A stretch of DNA of 64,000 nt from G020344215 sp039586575 (GTDB lineage Bacteria; Gemmatimonadota; Gemmatimonadetes; Palauibacterales; KS3-K002), in assembly GCA_039586575.1 (NCBI GenBank), contig JBDHKD010000001.1, positions 62,001-126,000 of the forward strand. The letters run 5' to 3'. Position numbers and translations under genes: made by a program. Shown here piece by piece: positions 8,877 through 16,734 of this stretch (positions are counted from its first letter, which is position 1; each line of letters begins with the position of its first letter). Below the pieces are notes generated by a model. That model was given only the letters and a program-made list of their open reading frames with translations. It was not told where the DNA came from and did not search any database.

Positions 8877-10178
8877 ATGGCCGATCTGACCGTTGACGGC
8901 ACGATCGTCGGGCGCGGTAACAAGGAGGGCGCTCGCCTGTTTCGCCTCTGGTTCGACGAGTTGAGCGAGGCGGCGGCGGGCGAGCGGGGAGCCGCATACG
9001 TGTTCGTCATGGGGAGCATGGCGGAGCTGTTGCGCGTGTTCGACTTTCCGATCGTGTTTCCGGAGATCAACTCGCTGCAGACCGCGGTTCGCCGTGTGGC
9101 CCACGAGTACCTGAACGAGGCTGAAGACTACGGTTACTCGCCGGACATCTGCGGCTATGTCAAGGCGGATGTGGCGGTCCAACTCCGCGGCGGCGAGCAT
9201 CCGATGGGCCGGATTCCCAAGCCAGCCCTGGCGGTATTCACCAACGCTTGCAACACCTACATCAAGTGGGCCGAGATCTGGGAGCGTATGTACGGCGTTC
9301 CGATCTTCACCCTCGATGTGCCTGGCACCCGGGCGGCGGGCACCCAGACCTGGCCTGGCGACCCCGACTTCGAAAACGACCGCCGCTATGTGGAGGCGCA
9401 GCTGAGGGAGCTGATCGTCGTTTGCGAGGAGGTGAGCGGACGGAAGTTCGATATCGACCGGCTGCGCGAGAACATGTTGCACGCCAACGCCATGAGCGCG
9501 GGTTGGAAGCGGGTGCTGGAGCTGAACCAGAGCCGCCCTTCGCTCTTTAATGCACTGTCGGACGGCACCATCTATCTCGGCGTAGCCAACGGGTTCCGTG
9601 GCTCGGAGGCGGGCGCGCAGTACTTCCGGGACCTGGTGCAGGAGATGGAGTACAAGGCGGCGCGCGGCATCGGGACACTGACCGACGAGCGCTACCGCCT
9701 GCTTTTCGTGGGCGTGCCGTGCTATCCGCTCTTCCGTCGCTTCAACGAGCTCTTCACCGAGTGGCGAGGCACGTTCGTCAACTCGACGTACCTGTGGTTC
9801 GCATCGGGAGGCTCGAATGTGGGCTTCCAATACGATCTCGACCGGCCGTTGGAGAGTCTGGCCGAGGGGGTTCTGGTCGGTGTTCGGGATGCGATGGACA
9901 GCATGTTCTTCCAGACGGACATCCTGGCCGAGATGATCGATGCCTACGAAGCCGACGGCGTCGTCTACCACCCGATCAAGAGTTGTCGTACGGTGTCCAC
10001 CGGTCTGGCCGACAATCGCCGCGCGTTGATGGAGGCACGAGACATTCCGAGCCTGTTCATCGAGTCCGATCTGATGGACCGCAGGGTAGTATCGGAAGCG
10101 CAGCTGAAGAATCGAGTCGACGCGTTCTTCGAGGGGTTGGCGTCGCGCGAGCACCGGGCGACGATCAGCCCATCTTAG
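8877..10178 (+). CDS. bcrB: ATP-dependent aryl-CoA reductase subunit B-like (HgdB/BcrB family), second set
   Basis: 433 aa, close to the Thauera BcrB length recalled as about 438. Features are TNACNTYIKWAE, GVPCYPLFRRF and HPIKSCRTVSTG, with Cys residues likely to hold the active-site cluster together with the C subunit. It starts 14 bp after the C gene. It differs from BzdO throughout, so this is not a recent duplication of the bzd set. Confidence 0.82.
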   Translation: MADLTVDGTIVGRGNKEGARLFRLWFDELSEAAAGERGAAYVFVMGSMAELLRVFDFPIVFPEINSLQTAVRRVAHEYLNEAEDYGYSPDICGYVKADVAVQLRGGEHPMGRIPKPALAVFTNACNTYIKWAEIWERMYGVPIFTLDVPGTRAAGTQTWPGDPDFENDRRYVEAQLRELIVVCEEVSGRKFDIDRLRENMLHANAMSAGWKRVLELNQSRPSLFNALSDGTIYLGVANGFRGSEAGAQYFRDLVQEMEYKAARGIGTLTDERYRLLFVGVPCYPLFRRFNELFTEWRGTFVNSTYLWFASGGSNVGFQYDLDRPLESLAEGVLVGVRDAMDSMFFQTDILAEMIDAYEADGVVYHPIKSCRTVSTGLADNRRALMEARDIPSLFIESDLMDRRVVSEAQLKNRVDAFFEGLASREHRATISPS

Positions 10179-10200
10179 CCAGTCAGGACGAAGAGGTGTC

Positions 10201-11019
10201 ATGGCATACGCAGCTGGTGTAGATGTCGGATCCACGCAGACGAAAGCAGTGATCATCGACGAAGCGAAGGACATCGTGAGCCGCTCGCTGACCGATACAG
10301 GTGCCAACGTCATGCGCGCGGCCGAGAGTGCGTTCGAGGAAGCGTTGCTCAAAGGTCACCTGAGCGAGGAAGAGGTGGAGTTCGTTGTCGGAACCGGGTA
10401 CGGCCGCTACAAGGTCACCTTCGGCAACACCCAGGTGACCGAGATCAGCTGTCACGGGCGTGGCGCGGTCCACATGTTTCCCGGCACGCGGACGGTGGTC
10501 GACATGGGTGGCCAGGACACGAAGGCGATCAGCGTCTCTGCAGCCGGTGAGATCCTGGACTTCTGCATGAACGACAAGTGCGCCGCGGGGACGGGCCGGT
10601 TCTTGGGCGCGGCATCGAGTGCCCTCGACATCCCGCTCGACAACCTGGGCCCGACCGCGCTGCGCGGCGAGCGGCCGGTGAAGATCAGCACCACCTGCAC
10701 GGTGTTCGCCGAATCCGAGGTGTTGTCCTGGCTGGGCAAGGGCAAGAAGATCGAGGACATCTTGCTCGGGGTCCATCAGTCGATTGCCGCGCGTTCCGCC
10801 GGCCTGCTGCGCCGTGTCGGCATCGAGCGAGAGGTGACGTTCACCGGCGGCGTAGCGCGCAACGTGGCGATGGTGAGCACGCTCAACGAGCGGTTGGGTC
10901 TCGAGGTCAACGTGAGTGAAGAATCGCACTACATCGGTGCGCTGGGCGCCGCGCTCTTCGCCCTCGATCACATTCTAACAAGCCGCGCCCCGGCGAAGGC
11001 TGGAGAGGACGCGTCATGA
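10201..11019 (+). CDS. bcrA: ATP-dependent aryl-CoA reductase ATPase subunit A-like (BadF/BadG family), second set
   Basis: 272 aa ASKHA ATPase with phosphate loop AGVDVGSTQTKA, cluster Cys127 in NDKCAAGTG, Cys166 in STTCTVFAESE and GGVARNVA. It hydrolyses ATP to drive electrons into the C/B pair. At 272 aa it is much shorter than Thauera BcrA (recalled as about 438 aa), so the name marks the position in the C-B-A-D order, not subclass. It overlaps the next gene by 4 nt (ATGA), implying translational coupling and equal dosage. Confidence 0.83.
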   Translation: MAYAAGVDVGSTQTKAVIIDEAKDIVSRSLTDTGANVMRAAESAFEEALLKGHLSEEEVEFVVGTGYGRYKVTFGNTQVTEISCHGRGAVHMFPGTRTVVDMGGQDTKAISVSAAGEILDFCMNDKCAAGTGRFLGAASSALDIPLDNLGPTALRGERPVKISTTCTVFAESEVLSWLGKGKKIEDILLGVHQSIAARSAGLLRRVGIEREVTFTGGVARNVAMVSTLNERLGLEVNVSEESHYIGALGAALFALDHILTSRAPAKAGEDAS

Positions 11020-11834
11020 CCTACACGGGCGGAGTCGATGTCGGGTCGACCTACACCAAGGCTGTGGTTCTCAGCGCGGAGAACGAGATCGTCGGCCAGG
11101 CCATGGAGCCGACCGGATTCAAGTTGGCGGAAGTCGCAGAGCGTACCTTCGCGAAGGCCGTAGCCGAGTCCGGCCTCGGGGTGGATGACGTGCGCTATAT
11201 CGTCGCCACCGGCTTCGGTCGCCACCAGACCGGCATCAGCGACGTGCAGGTGACCGACCTGACTGCCGCCGCCAGAGGGGCGACCTATCTTTTCCCCGAG
11301 ACGCGCACGATCCTCGACGTTGGCGGACAGACGATGAAGGCGAGCCGCTTGGCCGACGGCGCCAAGGTCAAGTCGTTCCGGCTCAATGACAAGTGTGCCG
11401 CCGGGACGGGCGCCTTCCTCGAGAAGACGGCCCGCTACATGGGGTATTCGACCGAGGAGATCGGGCCGCTGGTGGCGACCTCGAAGCAGGCGATCCCGAT
11501 CTCCGGCGTCTGTGCGGTGTTCGCCGAGTCGGAGGTGATAAATCACCTCTCCCAGGGCGTCGCGCCGGCCGACATCATGCACGGCGCGATCGTGTCTTTG
11601 GTCGGTCGCTCGGTTCAGCTCATGAAACGTGTGCGCATGGAGCCCGAGTTCACATTGATCGGCGGAATCCTACGCTACAGGAGGATGGTGGACGTCGTCC
11701 GCAACGAGCTCGGGACCGAAGTCAACGTCCCGGAAGGCGAACTCGTCCAGTTCATCTCGGCGCTGGGGGCAGCGGTACTTGGCCAGCTCCGGCTGCACAA
11801 GCTCGCCGAGGAAAATGCCGGCGCGTCGGCCTGA
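11016..11834 (+). CDS. bcrD: ATP-dependent aryl-CoA reductase ATPase subunit D-like (BadF/BadG family), second set
   Basis: 272 aa, the same length as its partner, with the same cluster Cys positions: 127 (NDKCAAGTG) and 166 (SGVCAVFAESE). Phosphate loop is GGVDVGSTYTKA. A difference from subunit A is DVGGQTMKA in place of DMGGQDTKA in the ATPase core, a site where family members normally keep Asp; one subunit of the heterodimer may be catalytically weaker. Coupled to the A gene by a 4-nt overlap and to the following small gene by a 20-nt overlap. Confidence 0.83.
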   Translation: MTYTGGVDVGSTYTKAVVLSAENEIVGQAMEPTGFKLAEVAERTFAKAVAESGLGVDDVRYIVATGFGRHQTGISDVQVTDLTAAARGATYLFPETRTILDVGGQTMKASRLADGAKVKSFRLNDKCAAGTGAFLEKTARYMGYSTEEIGPLVATSKQAIPISGVCAVFAESEVINHLSQGVAPADIMHGAIVSLVGRSVQLMKRVRMEPEFTLIGGILRYRRMVDVVRNELGTEVNVPEGELVQFISALGAAVLGQLRLHKLAEENAGASA

Positions 11835-12132
11835 GGACCGGAGGGTGGCCTCGCTCGGTCCCATCGTCGAGCAGGAGGCCAGGCGGGCTCTCTCGCAGGC
11901 GCAGCTCGAGGGTGACCCGGCGCGGATCGCGGAGGGCTGGGAGCGCCGGTTCATCGCCGACGGGGAACGGGCGAAGGAGGCGATGGAGCTGTACTCGCAG
12001 CTGGGCTATGAGGTCTGTGCCGACCCGGTGCGGGCCGAGGAGCTGGGCGAAGAGTGCGACGACTGCCAGCTTCTGGCACTGATGAAGTTCAAGACGATCT
12101 ACACACGCAAGCCCCGACCATCGTCGAAGTAG
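11815..12132 (+). CDS. Small Cys-containing protein of the reductase operon, unknown function
   Basis: 105 aa from ATG 11815, which lies inside the end of the D-subunit gene with GAGG just upstream; GTG 11845 is an alternative but sits directly against its GGAGG. Soluble and helical, with Cys68 and a CDDC pair (81 and 84) near a conserved-looking tail KFKTIYTRKP. Three Cys could bind metal or act as a redox pair. I do not recognise the family. Tight overlap with the reductase genes suggests a dedicated accessory role such as cluster assembly, stabilisation or protection. Confidence 0.7.
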   Translation: MPARRPEDRRVASLGPIVEQEARRALSQAQLEGDPARIAEGWERRFIADGERAKEAMELYSQLGYEVCADPVRAEELGEECDDCQLLALMKFKTIYTRKPRPSSK

Positions 12133-12243
12133 TCGATGGCCCGGGCCCGGCATATCTTGCCGTGCGCGGCGCCGCATCGTAGTGTCACACCCGAATTCGA
12201 ACGCTGCGAAACAGCTGTGCCTACCGGCAAGGAGAGGCAAGCG

Positions 12244-12948
12244 ATGCGATGCGGGAGATGCGGACATCAAGCGGCTGATAGCGACAAGTTCTGCGCCGAG
12301 TGCGGCATGTTCTTGCGAGATGCCTATATCGACCAACGGCTACTGCATTCGTTGGTTCCCGAGACCGAGGGTAAGCATCGCGAGGCGCGGCGGGAGCTGG
12401 AACGGCTGTTGGAGGCGGAGCCCGACCATGTCTTGGGCAACCATCTGTTGGGAAACACCTACTTCCATCAGGGCACCCTCGACCTGGCCATCGAGCGCTA
12501 CGAACACGCCCTCGAGCTGGCACCGAACTTCGTGGAGTGCGCCTACGATCTGGGTGTGGCTTACTACCATAGGGGTAACATGCCGAAGGCGATCCGCGCG
12601 CTCCGCCGCTGCCTGGAGATCGATAAGAACTACAATGCCGCCCATTACCGCCTGGGCATCGCGCTCTTCCATGCGGGAGATCTGGATCAGGCGTTGGAGC
12701 ATTTCGAGAAGTGCACCGCGTTGACCCCGGAATACCTCATGGCCCGTTATCACATCGGCGTGATCTACGAGCGTATGGAAGACTTCGACGCTGCGGCGCG
12801 CGAGTTCCAGCGCAGCCTCGACGAAGGCATTGAAGAGGTCAGCAGCCTCTTTCATCTTGCGCACATCCGCAAGTCCCAGGGAGACGAAGCCGGCGCCGAG
12901 GCGCTGCTCAAACGCGCCCGGCAATTCGGAAACAACAACGTTTCCTGA
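12244..12948 (+). CDS. Zinc-ribbon and TPR protein
   Basis: 234 aa. Start ATG 12244 follows AAGGAGAG by 7 nt; longer readings add an implausible N-terminus. An N-terminal zinc ribbon (MRCGRCGH then KFCAECG) is followed by about five tetratricopeptide repeats from residue 35 to 225, each with the usual small/aromatic pattern. TPR arrays scaffold protein assembly, so this may help assemble or localise the reductase complexes. No signal peptide or membrane segment, therefore cytoplasmic. The specific role is inferred from position only. Confidence 0.8.
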   Translation: MRCGRCGHQAADSDKFCAECGMFLRDAYIDQRLLHSLVPETEGKHREARRELERLLEAEPDHVLGNHLLGNTYFHQGTLDLAIERYEHALELAPNFVECAYDLGVAYYHRGNMPKAIRALRRCLEIDKNYNAAHYRLGIALFHAGDLDQALEHFEKCTALTPEYLMARYHIGVIYERMEDFDAAAREFQRSLDEGIEEVSSLFHLAHIRKSQGDEAGAEALLKRARQFGNNNVS

Positions 12949-12984
12949 GATCTGTTCGGTGCCTCAGCCGACGGGAGAGTCACG

Positions 12985-14235
12985 GTGAGCGTTCCTTCCG
13001 AAGACCGCCTGGTCTACGACTGGGCCGAGCTTGGCGGCGAACAGCCGGAGCCGCGCAGAACGGCGATGCTCGACGACGAGACACTGCGCGACGGTCTGCA
13101 GAGCCCTTCGGTCGTCGACCCCCCCACAGACGTCAAGGTCAAGATCCTTCACCTGATGGACAGCTTCGGGATCGAGACGGCCGACGTCGGACTGCCGGGA
13201 GCCGGACCGCGACAGCGTGACGCCGTCGAGACGCTGTGCCGTGAGATCGCCGACGCCAAGTTGGGCATCCAGGCGAACTGCGCCGCCCGGACGATGATCG
13301 TTGACATCCAGCCCATCGCCGACGTGGTGCAGAAGACGGGCGTGCCGATCGAGGCGTGCGTGTTCATCGGCTCGAGCCCCATCCGGCAGTACGCCGAGGA
13401 GTGGGATCTCGAGCATATCCTGCGGCACACGCGCGAGGCGGTCAGCTTCGCGGTGAACGAAGGCCTCGAGGTCATGTACGTGACCGAGGATACGATTCGG
13501 GCCCGCCCCGAAGACCTTCGCCAGCTGTTGACGGCCGGGATCGAGTCGGGCGCCCGTCGCGTCTGCCTCTGCGACACCGTGGGAGCCGCGGTACCGAAGG
13601 GCGTGATCAACCTGGTCACCTGGGTGAACAACCTGCTGGACGAGCTGGGAGTGGGAGACCGGGTGGGCATCGACTGGCACGGCCACCGCGACCGCGGGCT
13701 CGATGTGGCCAACACGCTGGCGGCCATCGAAGCGGGAGCGACCCGCGTGCACGGCACTGCGCTGGGCATCGGCGAGCGAATCGGCAACACGCCGATGGAG
13801 CAGCTGCTGGTAAACCTCAAGCTCCTCGCTTGGCGCGACGACGATCTCACCGCCCTGCCGGACTACGTCGAAACGGTCTCGCAGGCGGTAGGTGTACCCA
13901 TCCCGGTCAACACGCCCATCGTCGGCCGCGATGCCTTCCGCACCGCCACCGGTGTGCATGCAGCGGCTGTGATTAAAGCCCAGCGCAAGGGACAGGCCTG
14001 GCTGGCCGACCGCGTCTATTCCGGTGTGCCGGCGAGCTGGGTCGGCCGTGAGCAGGAGATCGAGGTGGGCCACATGTCGGGCGCGTCCAACGTCCAGTAC
14101 TTCCTGCGCTCCCGCGACCTGCCGGCGACGCCCGAGGTGGTCGAGGCGGTGCTCGCCTTGGCGAAGAAGTCCGAAAGCCTGCTCAGCGAGGAGGAGATCC
14201 TGGAGCTCGTACACAAAGTCGGAAAGACAGGATAG
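12985..14235 (+). CDS. DRE-TIM metallolyase, 2-isopropylmalate/homocitrate/citramalate synthase family
   Basis: 416 aa, GTG start with GGGAG upstream. The N-terminal TIM barrel shows the signature DDETLRDGLQSP, the metal-binding WHGHRDRGLDVANT and GIGERIGNTP. Enzymes of this family condense an acyl-CoA with a 2-oxoacid. The LeuA C-terminal regulatory domain is absent (416 versus over 500 aa), so feedback inhibition by leucine is unlikely. Substrates cannot be read from the sequence: homocitrate, citramalate, Re-citrate or an aromatic-pathway intermediate are possible. Its place between aryl-CoA reductase and iorAB genes is unusual for a biosynthetic enzyme. Confidence 0.82.
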   Translation: MSVPSEDRLVYDWAELGGEQPEPRRTAMLDDETLRDGLQSPSVVDPPTDVKVKILHLMDSFGIETADVGLPGAGPRQRDAVETLCREIADAKLGIQANCAARTMIVDIQPIADVVQKTGVPIEACVFIGSSPIRQYAEEWDLEHILRHTREAVSFAVNEGLEVMYVTEDTIRARPEDLRQLLTAGIESGARRVCLCDTVGAAVPKGVINLVTWVNNLLDELGVGDRVGIDWHGHRDRGLDVANTLAAIEAGATRVHGTALGIGERIGNTPMEQLLVNLKLLAWRDDDLTALPDYVETVSQAVGVPIPVNTPIVGRDAFRTATGVHAAAVIKAQRKGQAWLADRVYSGVPASWVGREQEIEVGHMSGASNVQYFLRSRDLPATPEVVEAVLALAKKSESLLSEEEILELVHKVGKTG

Positions 14236-14271
14236 CAGGTGGCGGGAATAGGGCACGACTCGGAGGTGAAC

Positions 14272-14382
14272 GGAGGCGCCGGAGGCGGTCGTCCGAGCGC
14301 AGTTTGGAGCGCCCCGGCCTGCGCTCCTGGCCTGCGGACGGCCCGTGCGACACAGAGCGAGACGAGCACCTCCGGCGCCTCC
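14272..14382 (+). promoter_or_regulatory. 111-nt nested hairpin upstream of iorA
   Basis: Three nested perfect inverted repeats: outer 14 bp (14272-14285 with 14369-14382), middle 6 bp CGTCCG/CGGACG (14290-14295 with 14335-14340) and inner 7 bp GGAGCGC/GCGCTCC (14306-14312 with 14321-14327). The element fills the 167-bp gap between the metallolyase and iorA, and ends 20 nt before the iorA ATG, where no ribosome-binding purine run is visible. It could be a cis-regulatory RNA, an attenuator or a processing site. Confidence 0.55.
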
Positions 14383-14402
14383 CCCCAAAGCGCACGCGCA
14401 GT

Positions 14403-16139
14403 ATGACCAGACACCTGATGTCCGGTAACGAGGCGATCGCCCGGGGCGCCTGGGAGGCGGGGGTCGTGTTCGCCGCCGGCTACCCGGGCACGCCGAGCAC
14501 CGAGGTGCTCGAGCGGCTGGCCACCTATGACGAGGTGGACGCCCAGTGGTCGACGAACGAGAAGGTGGCGTTCGATGAGGGAATGGGCGCCGCTTTGGGC
14601 GGCGTTCGCACCATGGTGACCATGAAGCACGTCGGACTGAACGTGGCCGCTGACCCGTTCATGGTCTTCCCCTACGCCGGCACCAACGCCGGCTTCGTCG
14701 TCTTGGTCGCCGATGACCCCGGCATGTACTCGTCGCAGAACGAGCAGGACAGCCGCTACCTGGCCAAGGTCGCCAAGGTGCCGGTGCTGGAGCCGGCCGA
14801 CGCCGCGGAAGCGCGGCAGATGATCAAGACCGCGTTCGACCTGAGCGAAGCCTTCGCCACCCCGGTGATGTTCCGGACGACGACCCGACTGGCTCACACG
14901 CGTGGTGTGGTCGAGGTCGGTGAGCGCGTCGAGGCGCCGCGCCGCGAGTTCTCGCGCAAGTCGAGCCAGTACGCCATACCCGTCTACGCCCGCTTCCGTC
15001 GCCCGGAGCTGGAGGAGAAACTGGGCCGGCTGCGCGAGTTCGCCGAGGGATACGCGGGCAACGTCGTCGAGGAAGGCGCGGCGCAGCTCGGCGTGGTCAG
15101 CCACGGCATACCCTACCAATACGTCAGGGAGGTCGCGCCCGAAGCCACGGTGTTCAAGCTGGGCATGGTCTATCCGCTGCCCGAGAAAAAGCTCAGGGAG
15201 TTTTGCGCCCGCTTCGATATGGTGTTCGTGGTCGAGGAGAGCGAGGGGTTCATCCAGCAGGAGATGGCGGCGTTCGGGATCACCAACGTCGTCGGCAAGG
15301 AACGGTTCACCAACGTCGGCGAGCTGAGCGTCGACCTGGTGGGGTCCGGGCTCGAGGGCGGGCCCATACCGACCGATTTCGGCGGGGAAGTGGCCATCCT
15401 GCCGCGGCCGCCGGTTCTCTGCGCCGGCTGTCCACACCGCGGCGTCTTCAGCACGCTGAAGAAGCTGGGTGTGCTGGTGACCGGCGACATCGGCTGCTAC
15501 ACGCTGGGCACTCTGCCGCCCTTCGACGCCATGCACACGACCTTTTGCATGGGCGCCAGCATTGGCAACGCCACCGGCTTCAACAAGGCGGGTGAAGAGA
15601 AGGTCGTGGCCGTCATCGGCGATTCCACCTTCTTGCATGCGGGCCTCCCCAGCGTGCTGAGCGCCGCCTACAACCGCGTCCCGACCACGACGATTCTGCT
15701 GGACAACGGCACCACCGGCATGACCGGCCACCAGGAGCACCCGGGTACCGGCCACACGCTAAAGGGCGGTCCGGCACCAGCCGTCGATTACGCGGCGCTC
15801 CTCCGGTCGCTGGGCATCGAGCACGTCGAGGTCGTCGATCCCTGGGACCTCGAGACCACAGAGAAGGCCATCGCTGCCGGTCTCGATCACCCCGGGCCCG
15901 CGGTGATCATCGCGCGCCGGCACTGCAACCTGCTGCCGGAGGAGAAGGCGAAGGAGCGTACCGCCTACCGGGTCGATCGCGATGAATGCATCCTCTGCGA
16001 GGAGTGCTTCGAGATGGGCTGCCCGGCATTGGTCCACGACGGTGAGTACCCGCTGATCCGCGATTGGGAGTGCGTAGGCTGCTCGATGTGCGCCCAGCTC
16101 TGTCCGGCCGACGCCATCGGCCTGGCCGCCGAGGTGTGA
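14403..16139 (+). CDS. iorA: Indolepyruvate:ferredoxin oxidoreductase, alpha subunit
   Basis: 578 aa from ATG 14403. Oxidatively decarboxylates aryl or other 2-oxoacids to acyl-CoA while reducing ferredoxin. N-terminal pyrimidine domain (GNEAIARGAWEAG, YPGTPSTEV), central domain, TPP-binding domain with CAGCPHRG, GDIGCYTLG and GDSTFLHAG, and at the C-terminus two [4Fe-4S] motifs (CILCEECFEMGCP and CVGCSMCAQLCP). This single-chain alpha subunit is characteristic of IorA. It pairs with IorB two bp downstream and can feed reduced ferredoxin to the reductases upstream. Substrate may be an arylpyruvate rather than indolepyruvate specifically. Confidence 0.93.
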   Translation: MTRHLMSGNEAIARGAWEAGVVFAAGYPGTPSTEVLERLATYDEVDAQWSTNEKVAFDEGMGAALGGVRTMVTMKHVGLNVAADPFMVFPYAGTNAGFVVLVADDPGMYSSQNEQDSRYLAKVAKVPVLEPADAAEARQMIKTAFDLSEAFATPVMFRTTTRLAHTRGVVEVGERVEAPRREFSRKSSQYAIPVYARFRRPELEEKLGRLREFAEGYAGNVVEEGAAQLGVVSHGIPYQYVREVAPEATVFKLGMVYPLPEKKLREFCARFDMVFVVEESEGFIQQEMAAFGITNVVGKERFTNVGELSVDLVGSGLEGGPIPTDFGGEVAILPRPPVLCAGCPHRGVFSTLKKLGVLVTGDIGCYTLGTLPPFDAMHTTFCMGASIGNATGFNKAGEEKVVAVIGDSTFLHAGLPSVLSAAYNRVPTTTILLDNGTTGMTGHQEHPGTGHTLKGGPAPAVDYAALLRSLGIEHVEVVDPWDLETTEKAIAAGLDHPGPAVIIARRHCNLLPEEKAKERTAYRVDRDECILCEECFEMGCPALVHDGEYPLIRDWECVGCSMCAQLCPADAIGLAAEV

Positions 16140-16141
16140 AG

Positions 16142-16732
16142 ATGGCCGTGACGAACGTGCTGATCGCTGGCGTCGGCGGCCAGGGCGCCGTCCTGGCCAG
16201 CGAGCTACTGGCCCTGGCCGCTATGGCCGCCGGCCACGACGTCAAGCAGGGCGAGTTCCACGGCGTCGCTCAGCGGGGCGGTGCAGTGTTCAGCCACGTC
16301 CGCTTCGGCGACCGTGTCCACTCACCGATGGCCCGGCGTGGCTCCGTCGACTATCTGCTGGCGCTGGAGAAGCTGGAGGCGCTGCGTTACGCTCACTTCG
16401 TGAAGCCAGGCGGCACGATCATCGTCAACGACCACAAGGTCGAGCCCATCCGCGTCGCCGACCAGCGGCCGTACCCCGACGAGGCGATCGACTTCCTCGC
16501 CGGCAAAGGCTTCGACGTGATCCTCGTCGCCGCCACCGAGAAGGCCATCGAGTTGGGCAATCACCGGGCGGCCAATGTCGTGCTGCTGGGTGCACTCGCG
16601 GCGTCTTTGGACATCCCCGAGGGTGTCTGGGAGCAGACCCTGAAGAAACGCATCCCCGAGAAGCTTCTCGACCTCAACCAGGCGGCCTTCGCCGCCGGTC
16701 GCGAGCTACGCTTCCTCTCTCCCTCTGCCTGA
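16142..16732 (+). CDS. iorB: Indolepyruvate:ferredoxin oxidoreductase, beta subunit
   Basis: 196 aa, the gamma-type domain of 2-oxoacid:ferredoxin oxidoreductases that helps bind CoA. The N-terminal NVLIAGVGGQGAVLASELL and EFHGVAQRGGAV motifs are diagnostic. ATG 16142 lies 2 bp after the iorA stop, so translation is coupled. Ends 3 bp from the convergent cfa stop. Confidence 0.93.
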   Translation: MAVTNVLIAGVGGQGAVLASELLALAAMAAGHDVKQGEFHGVAQRGGAVFSHVRFGDRVHSPMARRGSVDYLLALEKLEALRYAHFVKPGGTIIVNDHKVEPIRVADQRPYPDEAIDFLAGKGFDVILVAATEKAIELGNHRAANVVLLGALAASLDIPEGVWEQTLKKRIPEKLLDLNQAAFAAGRELRFLSPSA

Positions 16733-16734
16733 CC

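Noticed and set aside
7690..11834. Second reductase set as a 2-hydroxyglutaryl-CoA-type dehydratase
   Set aside because: Such dehydratases use two substrate subunits and one activator encoded apart; here two ATPase genes overlap in a C-B-A-D order and C has the BcrC-like FCEQPPL motif. It remains a minor alternative.
14304..14402. Extended N-terminus of iorA
   Set aside because: The added 33 residues are Arg/Pro-rich, unlike IorA, and would be translated from inside the nested hairpin.
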